Source: Kingdonia uniflora (taxonomy: Eukaryota; Streptophyta; Magnoliopsida; Ranunculales; Circaeasteraceae). From it: a DNA stretch of 64,000 nt. This document shows, one piece after another, positions 22,376-33,608 of this stretch. How positions within the stretch are numbered: position 1 is the stretch's first letter; the number at the start of each line of letters is the position of its first letter. A program made the translations under genes and the position numbers. The stretch lies in the NCBI GenBank assembly GCA_014058105.1, contig JACGCM010001161.1, positions 620,001-684,000 of the forward strand, in the 5' to 3' direction. The notes beneath the pieces are model-generated. The model saw only the letters and a list, made by a program, of their open reading frames with translations, did no database searches and was not told the DNA's origin.

Positions 22376-23348
22376 TGAAATTTCTAGACGCTTGAGACTA
22401 ACCAATTTCGATTGCTTTAGGTCTAAATCGATAGGTCCTAATTCCTTTGAATTAATGGTCTGCTTAACCTAAATCACGTTGATTCAATTAACTAATGTCA
22501 AGCAAGCAGTTGGAAACATAAAGACACATGCAAAGATTTTTAACCCTGTAAGAAACCTTTCTCAGGAGAAAAACCCACAGGTCGTTGTCGAATCACTCGA
22601 TAGCTAAACAATCCACTGTTGAAAAAGAATTACAAGAGTTTGACTACTTACATTCTCGATAAACACATCCCGTGGTTACCTCTCTTCTAATCAAGCTCCT
22701 AGCAACCAATTCCTCGTTCTCGCAACACCTCACCTCAGATTACGCACCAAAGCTTCAAAGTTTGAATCGCTCAAGTTCTTTAATCCATAATTAGGGTTTC
22801 TTGATCAATGATGATTGATTCAAGATGTGAGTATTTTTAATTCTTTCTTGAATCTTTCAAGAGTAATCTCTCCTCACTCTAAAAAACAAGCCCTTAAAAA
22901 TATTGATTTTCGAAGAAGTGAGTTTTGAAAAAACAAAAATTGTCTTTTATTAAAAAATATAAATCACGTTCTCTGTTCGAATAGAAATAAATACATTCGA
23001 ATAGAAATCAGGCTGAGCTAATCTATTTGAATAATAAAGAAATCTATTCGAATAAAAATAGACTGAGGCATTTTATTCGAATACAAATAAATTCTATTTA
23101 AATAGAAATGTTCTCAGTTCTATTCGAATATAAAAGAATCTATTCGAATAGAAGTTTTGTTATCTTATAAAATACATATTTATTACCTGGGCTTGATATT
23201 TAGAATAAGGAGTTAGAAACCCACTTACTTGTTCAGTGTCAGTCCAACTGTAGTCGCTTCACGTGCACTCCCTGACGCTGGATAACCATGAGATAGTGCT
23301 GACACCCACAAGACACTAAATGAAACAAACTCCAAAATGGATGTTTCA
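22376..23348 (-). repeat. 5' LTR of the Sirevirus-like element
   Basis: 973 bp, about 40 bp longer than its partner because of extra sequence in the ATTCGAAT motif cluster (about 22975-23155). Flanked outside by ATTTA at 23349-23353. Confidence 0.93.
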
Positions 23349-23611
23349 ATTTATAGTAACTGATTTAACATATTAAACAAGTAATCAGACAATAAAATAA
23401 AACTGAGCGAATTGAACAAGCATATAAAAATTAAGTCTGGATTATCCCACACAAGTCATAAGAACACTACATGTTTCTTTAAAAACACGAAATTATGTGG
23501 GTGTCACCCCTTTTGGCCCAATGGCCTAAATGGAAAGAAAAATACAGCCAAGATCCTTCAAAGCAACCTGTAATAAGTTTCGCAGTATTCTTATTCCACA
23601 CTTTGCATCAG

Positions 23612-25064
23612 TTAGTCAGTTCTCATGATGATATGAACATCACTGCCAATCTCCACAATGTCACTGATTTCTCCAACCTTCAAAGAAAATGTGGCTTCTT
23701 CAAATGGCATCTGCCCCCGTCCAAAAGGACCTGTAAGAATCATAATGACCAACAATAACGTAAGAGTGTGAAATACATCTCGAAAACATGTTGCATCAAA
23801 ATATTAAAGAAGGCAAGTCAATTCTTTGGGAGAAAAAAATCTGCATGACTACATCAAAATGCATATGAAACACATATTAGGAAGGATATGAAATAACTAA
23901 TTGCTACATGATATATATAAATTTTGATTTGAATATCAAGGTCGAATGACCTAGATACTTAATACATGGGTTAAATAATTGAGATATAGGCCGCTATAGT
24001 GATATGCCGTTATGCACTGCAGTCAGTATGACATAAATAACAACCCAATGAGAAGAAATTTCAATCAACCATGAGATGCCCGATGAAGTAGTAACAAAAT
24101 ATTTATCATTTGACACCCTGCACGAGTTTTTGAAATTAATTGCCAATCTTCAGTCTCACGATCTTTTATTTGAACTTGTATTATCATAAATGAAAAAATG
24201 TAAATGGGAATACAATTTATACCACGAGGAACAAAAGTTAGAAAAATAAAAAACATAACACAAAACATAGTAGGCTCTATAGCACTTCCCACCTTAAAAC
24301 CAAGATAAAAATTTGAACATACAAAATAGACCAACATAGCATCATAAAAACAACATGATAGGACTCACAGAATCCCAATGTGGATTCAACCAAACTGTAA
24401 TAGGCTGTAAATCTCAACATAGGGTTTTACTCCAAAATAATGTAGGTAATAATCGAGCTTTTAGGCTCGACAACTAAAAACAAGATTTTCAAAGTTAGTA
24501 GAAAGTATAGGACTCACAGATTGATGTTAGTACAGCCCAATTCATGTTCTAATTATTTGTTACATTGTCCATTGATTCAATACTCAAAGTGCCACTAATT
24601 TTAATGGAGGAATGGGGCACATCTTATTAATTTTAATATTCTTCAAACTCATGATAACTAATGCAATTAAATTGAAATATCAAAAAAAATTACACCTAAT
24701 TAACCCTAATTTATGGCTTTCACCTTTTCATATTCACACACATCAAAATAAAAACCCTAATTAATAAAGCGCATCAAATCAAATCAAAGTTGAAAATAAA
24801 AAAAGTAAAGTAGGATTAGTGACCTAGATCGCCACCACGTTTAGCAGAACTACAATCAGAGTAGGTAGAAGTGACATCCTCAAACTTGGATTTCCCATAA
24901 ACGATGTCTTCCCTAAAAGCTTTGATCTGCTTAACAACACTGTCTCTTGTAATGCTAGTAATGATTCAACCTTCTGGATCTTTCCATGAAGCTTTCCTTC
25001 TTAATCCTTGATGTTTGATCAAGATATGTGAAGCTTTCACTTTAGTTGATGATGAAGATGACAT
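23612..25064 (-). pseudogene. PIN1AT: Pin1-type parvulin (peptidyl-prolyl isomerase) with in-frame stop
   Basis: Two exons: 25064-24824 and 23730-23612, joined by a 1.1-kb GT-AG intron in phase 1. Exon 1 reads MSSSSSTKVKASHILIKHQG, RRKASWKDPEG, then TGA (about 24970), then IITSITRDSVVKQIKAFRED and YSDCSSAKRGGDLG. Exon 2 reads GPFGRGQMPFEEATFSLKVG and DIVEIGSDVHIIMRTD-stop. This is the plant WW-less Pin1 isomerase, which acts on pSer/pThr-Pro sites; the basic phosphate-binding loop (HQGLRRKASW) and the CSS stretch are present. The stop truncates the protein at about residue 31. Two residues found in the family between GQM and PFEEAT are also missing. The likeliest reading is a recent pseudogene or null allele; a sequencing error at one base is the alternative. 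The copia LTR lies 264 bp downstream. Confidence 0.85.
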
Positions 25065-25238
25065 CTTCTTCGGATGATCTCTTCTTCTTCGATCCGATGA
25101 TAAAGAAGATGGATTCCTCCTCTTTCGAGCAATCAGGGGCTTTGTGTGTTGGTTCTCCAGTGTAGGATCGATCGCTCGTCACTCTCTCTCTCTCTTTCTC
25201 TCTTTGGTTTATGTGTATTACTTACTTTCTACTGTTGA

Positions 25239-26823
25239 TAGGGTATATTCGGGTATACGATGCAAAAACAACTATAGGTTGGGCTTACGGGCTTGCAGTT
25301 CGGACGGGTCGGGCCCTTGCGGGCTAAATAAAGTACGGGGCCGACCGGGGCTAAGGGTGAACTTAGCCTGCAGTCCTTCCGTGGAAAATACGGGCCGAGT
25401 TTGGGCCAAGTGTCAGCTTAGGACATCTTCTCTTATACTAAAACAAATGAGGTGTCCAACTAAAGAAGCAAAATGGGTATCCAACAATGTCTGCATTGGA
25501 GACAAGTGGATTGGGATTGGGCCATAAAGATAAATCATTTTATTTTTCACAAATAAATAAAGATAAAAGCCTAAGATTTTATGGTTTCCTTCAGTAACAA
25601 ATTATAAATCTGTCTCTCTTTGGTTTCCTTCGATATAATGCCTAAGAGTCTAAATTCGTATCTATCCTCTCCATCCAAGCCTAAGGTAAAGTTGTATTTT
25701 TTGGTTTCCTTAATTATAAATCTTTTTGCAGATCCTAAGAATTATTTCTACAGTTGTTTCTTTTGGAGATCAACAACTCTTTTCTTATCTAGGGTTTTCT
25801 AAAAGTGGAGTTGAATGGTTATGTTTGGGGAAGATTGAGGGGTTTGCCTCGAATTGGTTTTTGGGTTCTTGGGGTGATCCCATCACAAGCTCGAATTGGT
25901 GTAATACGTTTGGAGATACGAGTATTTAGCCAAAAATAAAGATGTTGGTGACGGTGGTATTTTGCAATTGGGGTTAATTATTTATTTTAATGGAAGTCAA
26001 TGTCTCTTTTTTTTAAAACATACCTGAAAATTGGTGATATGTACGGTGGTTGTGTTTGGGGTAATTGTTGATGGTGATGTGAGGGTGAAAATTCAAGAAA
26101 AGAGGATGTACTGTAATTGCAAAAATAATCAAGTATTTGCTAATAAAAAATGAGATGGTGTATATGAGATTTTGCTCCGAAGATAATACAAAGAATGCAA
26201 CAACCCAGAACACAGCAGCCAAAAATTAGCAACTCGTTACTCGACACACAACAGCCAAAACACAATAACTCGATACGGCAATACCAAAATGCAACTCTAA
26301 GAACTCGCAAGCAATCCCACGACACAAAGAGCTGGAATAAGTAGAGAATTATGGTAATGAGAGTGTTGGTGTTGGTGTTTATGAAGAGAGAGTTGGAAAT
26401 GAGAGTGAGCTTGAAAGTATTGGTGTTGGTGTTGGTGTTTGTGAAGAGATAATTAAAAATGAGAATGAACTTAAATGATAACAGAGAACAAATAACTTAA
26501 GAAAAATGATAGAGATGTTTGTAAACATAAAACTAAGAGATTTGGTATATTTAAAACTCATCTCTAACGGCTCTAAAATTATCTCAAACGGTATAATTTT
26601 AAGTTCGGGCATGATTCGGGTCGGGCTCGGGCTAGATTTTGATTGGGCTTAGTTTGGGACAGGCTACGAGCCGTCCTACTGCTATAAAAGATGGCCCACA
26701 GCCCGCCCATACAATTAATCAGGCCAGGTTGGGCGGGCTATGAACAGTAAACGGGCCGGACTGGGCGAGTTTGATTGTCGGACAGGCCGGATCACGGAGT
26801 TTGGCCCATATTTCCAGCCCTAG
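25239..26823. mobile_element. Probable non-autonomous hAT-like element with GGGCCGGG-rich ends
   Basis: The right end, read inward from 26823 on the minus strand, starts TAGGGCTGGAAATATGGGCC, an Ac-like terminal form, followed by many GGGC/GGCC repeats (26600-26823). A matching GC-rich block with GGTCGGGCCC and ACGGGCCGAG occupies 25290-25420. A possible left end TAGGGTATATTCGGG lies at 25239. No matching 8-bp duplication was found, so the left border is unsure. The middle contains an imperfect tandem repeat built on GGTGTTGGTGTT (26365-26445). No transposase is visible. Confidence 0.5.
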
Positions 26824-26831
26824 GCTTACCA

Positions 26832-29406
26832 ATTCAAAACCCGCAGTCTACTCAACTATAACTAGTAAATCATGAGAAGGTGGCATACGAACGGCTGAGC
26901 GAGAAAGGGAAGTGAGATGAGAGAGTTTGGTTTAAAAGAGAGATATGAGAGAGTTTGGTTTAGAAGAGAGAGGTGAGGTAGAAGAACCAAGAAGGCGATG
27001 GGTAGAGATTGGGGAGAGGGAGAGAATAAAGAAAAAAAAAGAAATTGGAGATGGTCCAGATAAAGAAAAAATGTTGGAGAATAAATAATGAGAGAGAAGA
27101 AGAAGAAGATACATTTGTATCAATAATTTCATTGCTAAAAAAAAAATCATTTACACTTTTATTTGACATCTTGGGCTCTATTTGTTTCACAGATAAAAAT
27201 GATTCATAATTGATAATTTTGAAAACTTTTAGTTTGGTGTTTGTTGCACTAAATTAGGTAGATACAAAGAATCCTGGAATTCAAAAACTCCTCAATTCGG
27301 GGAAAACTTGCATTCCTCAAAAATATGGAATACAAAGTTTTCAGAATTTATTTTAGCTCAAAAATATGGAATACTCGCGCATTTATTTTATGCACGATGT
27401 GCATGCAACTTTCCTTTTCAAACATTTCATTATCTTAAAAATTAGTTTTTGTCATTTCCAATTGACCAAAATTTTGTGCAGTGGTGGTCAGGAGAGACTG
27501 GTAGAGCATAAATAACTATAAGATTAGCAGATTGAGTGTTTTTTCCGGAACGGAGTGACTGAAAGAAAAACACCATAGTGACAACTAAAGTTACATGAAA
27601 TCGTTATGATAAAGAGGAAAGATAAAAAAACATAAACAAATAACAAATAATAAATACGTACCAATTTTGGAGCAATGACTGAATTGGGTATTATCTAAGT
27701 AATCAATGCCCATTTTTATATAAATATAAACAACCCGACAGAGGAAGACATTCACCAATTAAATATTGTGGCAAATAAAATCCAAAGCAATATGAAAATA
27801 GATTAAAAGAAACTTGTTATAGGATATAGGTTTTGCACCATTTCAAGGCAATGTTTGGATGAGCCCTGTAATTGGCACAATAGACCATCCTTATTGTGGC
27901 AGGAACACCAATAAATAGGCAAATAAATAACACATTTTTCTTCTTCTAAAAATCAATCCATAATAACTAGATCTTCTTTGAATTATCCACCATAACCTTC
28001 ACGAACACAGTGGTCCCCCGAAGATTTACGATTAAAATTCGGCACCAATTTAGAGGGTCATTAGATAGAGTATGTTTTGAACACATAGAAGTAGTAATCA
28101 ACTCAATTCACATCGTATTCGTAACAAACAACCGCAAATCCAAACAAAAATCCTAAAACACGATATATAAGAAGAAGAAGAAAAAAAAGTGTGAATTAGG
28201 ATTCCACGTTCTTGAGTTGCATTACTCTCTATCTTAAGTCTTAGGCCCTTAACTCTCATCCTCATGTTCTCTACCTCTCAAAATTTGTGCATTACTTTCT
28301 CCCAACCTGAAGCGCCACTACCAATCGTCAACTCTTGCAACTAGTCTTCATCTCCTAAACCTACAAATCTAGGTAGAAATTTCTTCATAAATTCTCATAT
28401 AATACCGACCTCTGAATTATTTTTTTGCTATTCTATATTTCCCGAGTTCAATGTTGAGTTCTTCAAAGAATAGAGGAGAAATAATATACCTTTTTGTAAA
28501 TGGAAATTAACAGGAGTATATGTTGTGAAAACATGAGCTTCGCTTTTGGTGTATCATATGTTTCTATGACTATTGTTGATGATAGTTTTTTGCTAGATGC
28601 AATTATATTTGCAATAGTATTTTTGTACTATTAAATTTAACAATTATTTTTTGTAATTTTCATGAATAAAATTGTTAAAAAAAGATAAGAAAAAAGGATT
28701 TTCCAAGTTTCTCCACCGAACACTGGAAAAAAAGAGATTGCAAAAAAATTGAAATCCGTAAAAATCTGAAAAAATATAATTCAAGAGTTCTAATTTTCCA
28801 TGAAACAAAAGAAGCTTTGTATTTGTATACCTCTATGCAGCAGCTAGGTGAAGGACGGCATAGCAATGTAAATTCATGAATTCATATTGTTTTGGCTCAA
28901 ATCCACCCACAACAGCTAGGCCGATTGCATGACGTGTCCACCCAAGGTGGATTTTTACTTTCTTGTTGCCGCGCTATTCTAAACTACGCGGCATCAATAA
29001 CCAATTATATTATGACATCTGCCAATATTTAAGTGGCTCTTATGCCCTGCAGTTCAGAAATGCGGAGCATATATAATCATAAATTAATTAATTCAAAACA
29101 GCTATATGGTATCATATAATTGGTTCTCATGCCCCACACTTCTGAATAGCTAAGCATGTTTAGACGTTGAATTTGTGACACGTGAACATATCTTTATCTC
29201 GGCGGTCCTTTGAGAACTGTTGCGGCGTTTGGGTGAATTAGTACTGCATATGCTCTCGTAAGTTTCGTGGTGGCACCCAACTAATTTGAAGTCAAATAAA
29301 AAAAAAAAAGTTTTTAAATTGTTTTTGGCGAAATACCATCTAAAAATCCACTCTCCACAGTGAGTTGCAAATCTATCTAGGGCTTGATAATCGCTTTCTT
29401 GTCTCC
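26832..29406. other. Intergenic DNA, no gene seen
   Basis: AT-rich and non-coding. A short imperfect duplication around GAGAGAGTTTGGTTTA is at 26918-26975, followed by GA-rich sequence. No open frame resembles a known family, and no clear terminal repeats or target duplications were found. The promoter of the ATP synthase gene presumably occupies the final few hundred bases. Confidence 0.55.
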
Positions 29407-30191
29407 ATGGCTCCTCCTCCTCCTGCAGGCCCTTACTCTGGCACTAGCACTCTCGCTCTGGTAAGTGGTAACACCAACCAACCTTACAATTTCGTGGAAA
29501 AATAGCGTTACATTTGTGTCTGAAATTGATATAAATTGCAGGTAGCTCGAGTTTCAGCTCTTACCGCAGGTTTCGTGTATGGAAGCATCAAGTTTAAGTA
29601 TCTCAAGGTAGTTTTACAGCTCTCAATTGTGTTATTCAATGCTATTTGTAGATTGTTACTTCAAATCTAGGATTCATACTTTGCCTTAATCTTAAGTAGA
29701 GATTTATAGCGTTCAACAATGCACAATGTTGTTGTTCAAATATAAACCAGAGGGAAGGGAAATGTGAGTTAGTCGATTGGCGAAGGGGCATACTAGTATT
29801 TAGACTTCCATCAGTACACCTCTGTCTCTAATTCCACAATTGATGGTGTCGAAATTTGTATTTGTGAATATAATTTTATCTATTGATACTTACTACATAA
29901 ATCAAATTATATAATTAATCGTGGTCTAATTTAGTGATGCACAGTTATGCCATCTATTTATAGATCTAGATTTACAAATTATATTACGTTTTTTTATTAT
30001 TTATTTTTTCTCCTACTTTTAGGAGATAAAATAATTTTAAATAGGTTAGTTGAGAACTAATACTTGAAGGCTGAATTTATCTAGCAACTTCTACTGTGGA
30101 TTTATATATTGTTTATGCAATCTTCATCCTTTGTTATTTTCAGGCAAAAGCTAAATCACATCAGAAGGCAGAGGCTAAAGCTCATCACTGA
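29407..30191 (+). CDS. Mitochondrial ATP synthase subunit e-like protein, 3 exons, 55 aa
   Basis: Exons 29407-29460, 29542-29607 and 30144-30191, all GT-AG and in phase 0. The product starts MAPPPPAGPYSGTSTLAL and continues ARVSALTAGFVYGSIKFKYL, a single hydrophobic segment with the GxxxG-like GFVYG, then a basic, His-ending tail AKAKSHQKAEAKAHH. Its length and layout match the short plant ATP synthase e-chain proteins. Subunit e is a small inner-membrane protein of the Fo sector that helps ATP synthase dimerise in other eukaryotes. Each exon is too short to show in a simple ORF scan, but frame, splice sites and the terminal stop all agree. Family assignment rests on my recognition of the plant homologues. 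Confidence 0.82.
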
Positions 30192-31966
30192 AAGAGATAT
30201 GCGTTCCATTTACATTTTCTGATCTTAATAATCCTCTTATGCAGAATTCTGTAGGAACATCATCTGTTTTTGTAAAGCGTTAGTAGACATAACATGGTGC
30301 TGCTCTTTTTATGTATGTGCAATTGAAGCTTTTATCTTTCCTGAATCAGTACAATGTCGTAGCTATGTCTTCTATATCTAGTTAAAAAAGCGATAATGCT
30401 TGACGGTTTTGTTTATCAGTACTTGTGTGTACCCAGTTAGTGGTAAAAATATAATATCAAATTTATGTTGCTTTAATAGATCTTATTGAAGAATTAACTA
30501 AAGATTAGATTATAAGAAAATATTATTGGGAGTAAAGAATGTAAACTTATGGATGTCTTGCTCAATGATGATCTTTCGGTGTAAACAGCTGAAGAAAACT
30601 ATTCTTGTTTTGCATTTTGATTTGCACTAAGAAATTTTACCATGTAGTTATTCAAGTTTTAACTCAGCTGTCCCAACACTTTTCTAGCTCTATCTCTCAA
30701 ATAGCTTGTTTCCTTTTTCTTGCCTCTGAAAATTTCATTCTGAGAGGTCTTTACAGTAATATCCTTCGATTCTCATGAACCAAAGTTGAATCTTCCATAT
30801 CTCTCAACAACTCAGAGATGCATTTAGTCTTATGGTTTCATTGCTCAAATTTCATGTAACCAACATTTCATCTCAGAAGTTCTCCATCATACCTAAAATC
30901 AAATCTATATCGCCAGTAGGAATATGGTGACCCCATAGTGCTAAAAGAGGTGTTTCCTATTGTTCTTGCCCAGAATGAGTGAATGATCATATAATAGAGA
31001 AGTAGGTCAAGAAATTGAATTAGATAATGCAGGTGGGTTTCGTGTGGAGAGCACACTTCTCCAATTTACAATTATTATCATCTCTCAACTCATTTCTTCT
31101 TTACCTCGAGTGCTCTCTTATTCAGCAATCCATAAAAAAATATCAAGATTTTAAAATTTATCTACACCTTTTTAATAGACCATATTGTCTGGATGACTCA
31201 ACGTGGTAGTTTTCGGTGGAGACTTGTGAAAAATACTGTTGCAGAACGTCATTGTTGAGTGATGTTGATGCAAATAACTCTGCAAAATAACTGTGGGAAA
31301 AGGGCTTTAGCTTTGGTTTTGGTTTTGGTTTTGTAATAGCAAGAAAGTACGAATTGGCTTAGCCATGAAGCCTCTTGTCTGGTACAACTTCCCATATGTT
31401 ACTCTTCTATTCTCTTCGTAGTCCCTTTCTTTCTATTTATGATGATACTATTACGTTTGTCTGCTCTTAAAAAAAGTTAAGTGAGTACAAGTACATATTT
31501 TGCCACAATGTTAAAACTGAGCCCTCTTGATTAAGGTGCTTAGACGTTTGGGTCTTTACAACCTTCCCTTCCCTTCCTTTCCCTTCTGACAAGGAAATAC
31601 TAATCTACAAGATTGTAACGTTAACGAAGCATTATTTCAACCCTTTTTTCTTGGAAAAACTCAAGTGGTCATAGGTTATTTGATTGATTGTTTCACTTTT
31701 GATTACTTAAGTATTTTAAGCTCACTAATCTCTCTTGTTTAGGATAATTCTTATGCTAGTTTTTAACCCATTAAGTTTTCTCTATAGCCTCTCTTGATGC
31801 ACTAATATTCTTCTTATTTATTTATTTAGTTTCATCATGCGCATCACCTTTAACTCTACATCAATTTTCCATCATAAATACCCTCTTCGAAGGCGTGTGT
31901 AATCCACACTTCTTCCTATTCTCATCATCTTTCCATACTATAAAGATTCCCTTAATTCTTTCTCTC
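30192..31966. other. Intergenic DNA between ATP synthase e and VIT-like genes
   Basis: No gene recognised. A short (GGTTTT)n run is near 31312-31335. A CCTTCCCTTCC-rich stretch is at 31560-31590. A weak TATA-like CATAAATA at 31873-31880 lies about 90 bp upstream of the next start codon. Confidence 0.5.
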
Positions 31967-32584
31967 ATGGCAAGCCGTGAAGCTCATGACAACCCGATAG
32001 ACATTGAACAACAAACAAACGTTGAGCTTAAAGAGGAGGAATTCGACTACGCACAGAGGGCACAATGGCTCCGAGCTGCAGTTCTAGGAGCCAACGATGG
32101 GTTAGTCTCAATAGCATCAATAATGATGGGAGTTGGAGCCGTAAGATATGATATCAAGACCATGATTCTCACCGGGTTTGCTGCGTTAGTAGGGGGAGCA
32201 TGTAGCATGGCTATTGGAGAATTCGTCTCCGTGTACTCTCAGTTGGACATAGAGTTAGCCCAAATTAAGAGAGGTGACGAAGAGAATGATAAGGTACACA
32301 TGCCAAACCCGTTTCAGGCAGCCTTAGCATCATCTTTATCGTTCATGGTCGGTGCAATGGTGCCTTTAGTGTCTGCAGCATTTATAACGGAGCATAAACT
32401 GAGGCTAGGAGTGGTAGCCGGAGCAGTGAGCGCAGCTTTGTTGGTGTTCGGAGTCCTGGGAGCCAAGCTAGGGAAAGCACCTATGAGAAGATCATGTATT
32501 AGGGTCTTGTTGGGGGGATGGTTTGCAATGGCCATAACCTTTGGGTTAACAAAGTTAATTGGGTCAAAGGGATTAAGTTTGTAG
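31967..32584 (+). CDS. Vacuolar iron transporter homologue (nodulin-21-like), 205 aa, intronless
   Basis: The frame is open from 31895, but the methionine at 31967 (MASREAHDNPIDIEQ) gives the usual short acidic N-terminus of the family and is preferred. The CCC1/VIT fold is clear: QRAQWLRAAVLGANDGLVS, then IASIMMGVGA, MILTGFAALVGGACSMAIGE, FVSVYSQLDIELAQIKR, and three further hydrophobic segments near residues 115-200. It keeps the MAIGEF(V)S motif of the transport path but lacks the long cytoplasmic metal-binding insertion of true VIT1. That makes it a VIT-homologue (VTL) type expected in the vacuolar membrane, moving Fe or Mn into the vacuole. Plant VTL genes are commonly intronless, as here. 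Confidence 0.93.
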   Translation: MASREAHDNPIDIEQQTNVELKEEEFDYAQRAQWLRAAVLGANDGLVSIASIMMGVGAVRYDIKTMILTGFAALVGGACSMAIGEFVSVYSQLDIELAQIKRGDEENDKVHMPNPFQAALASSLSFMVGAMVPLVSAAFITEHKLRLGVVAGAVSAALLVFGVLGAKLGKAPMRRSCIRVLLGGWFAMAITFGLTKLIGSKGLSL

Positions 32585-33608
32585 TTATTCCTGTCGAAAT
32601 AATTTATGATAAGATGTATCTCTATGAAAATATTGCGCTTTTCTCATCTAGTTCGTATTATTCTATTTTATGGCTAAAATTACATTATCTCATGTATCAG
32701 AAAATAAATTCCTATGATATAGGGACGCTTTTGCTTTTCTTAGTTATTAGTGTTGATCTGCAGTCTTAAAAATTCTTAAATTTAGACTTGCATTAGTTTG
32801 AAGTTTTGCTTGTCTGAGAGATAGAGGAATGAACTTGTAGTGTTTCTCTGTTTTGTAGTATTTAGTTTTGGCAGGCTTTGTTGTTTTTGGTCTCTCTTTA
32901 TATGATCTTTATTTTTATTACTACCTATTGATCTCTAGTTATTTTTTAGCTAGTACCAAGTAATCCTTGTTTGATTAATTCTCCAATTAGAGCGGGTTAG
33001 GGTTATGAACAAGAACAAGACGATGCGTAAACAGTTTCTTTTATTTCGTGTATAAGATCCTATTATTTAGTTTCAAGGATGCCATTATGCCAATGTTATC
33101 CAGGAACAAGGTCCACTAGAAAAAAATGATTCTTTCTGCCGCATTCTTGTCTCCTGCCATTTTAGAAGGGCAAAATTGATTCTTCTGCCGCATTCTTGTC
33201 ACCTGCCATTTTAGAAGGGCCTTTTAGGACAATCAGCGGCAAAAAACATTCACGACGTAAAAGCTTTCTTCACTATACAAAACAACAATAAGCAATCTTG
33301 GATTCGCAGATGAAAAAAGAAGAGAAAAGATAAGGGACATGGACATCAAACAAAATAAAGGTAAATGTCTATATGATCCAACAAGGTGAGACTTATGCAA
33401 GTGCATAATACGTCAGAACTTGAAATTACTACTAATATCACAAATTCTTCTTCTGAACAACTACATGTCACAACTGTACATTACACATACTTCCTCGTAG
33501 TCCCCACAATTCGCTTCACATTAAGTACATACAAGGTCGTAAATCTGCACGAGTCTGTCTATCTCCACTGTAAGACTTGAATATCCTAGTTACTTTCTTA
33601 TCAGTCGT
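32585..33608. other. Convergent intergenic region with a 50-bp duplication
   Basis: It separates the 3' ends of the VIT-like gene (+) and ARF5 (-). The 50-bp direct repeat at 33128-33177 and 33178-33226 is built on CTGCCGCATTCTTGTC and CCTGCCATTTTAGAAGGG. Otherwise AT-rich 3' flanking sequence; no gene seen. Confidence 0.6.

Larger units (their letters stand above)
12441..23348 (-). mobile_element. Full-length Sirevirus-like Ty1/copia retrotransposon
   Basis: Both LTRs begin TGAAATTTCTAGACG and end TTCA on the plus strand. The flanking pentamer ATTTA (12436-12440 and 23349-23353) is a perfect target duplication. On the minus strand the order is 5' LTR, tRNA-Met primer site, gag with zinc knuckles, protease, integrase, RT, RNase H, a long spacer with an additional ORF, purine tract AAAGGGGGAGA, 3' LTR. 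The 10.9-kb size, extended gag, extra post-pol ORF and the AAAGGGGGAGA tract are Sirevirus characters. Gag and pol contain several stops and frame breaks, so this copy cannot supply its own proteins. By eye the two LTRs differ at roughly 28 of the first 415 bases. Confidence 0.93.

Noticed and set aside
23495..23758. Plus-strand frame of 87 codons
   Set aside because: Antisense of Pin1 exon 2 and its flank, where the minus strand carries the recognised isomerase C-terminus.
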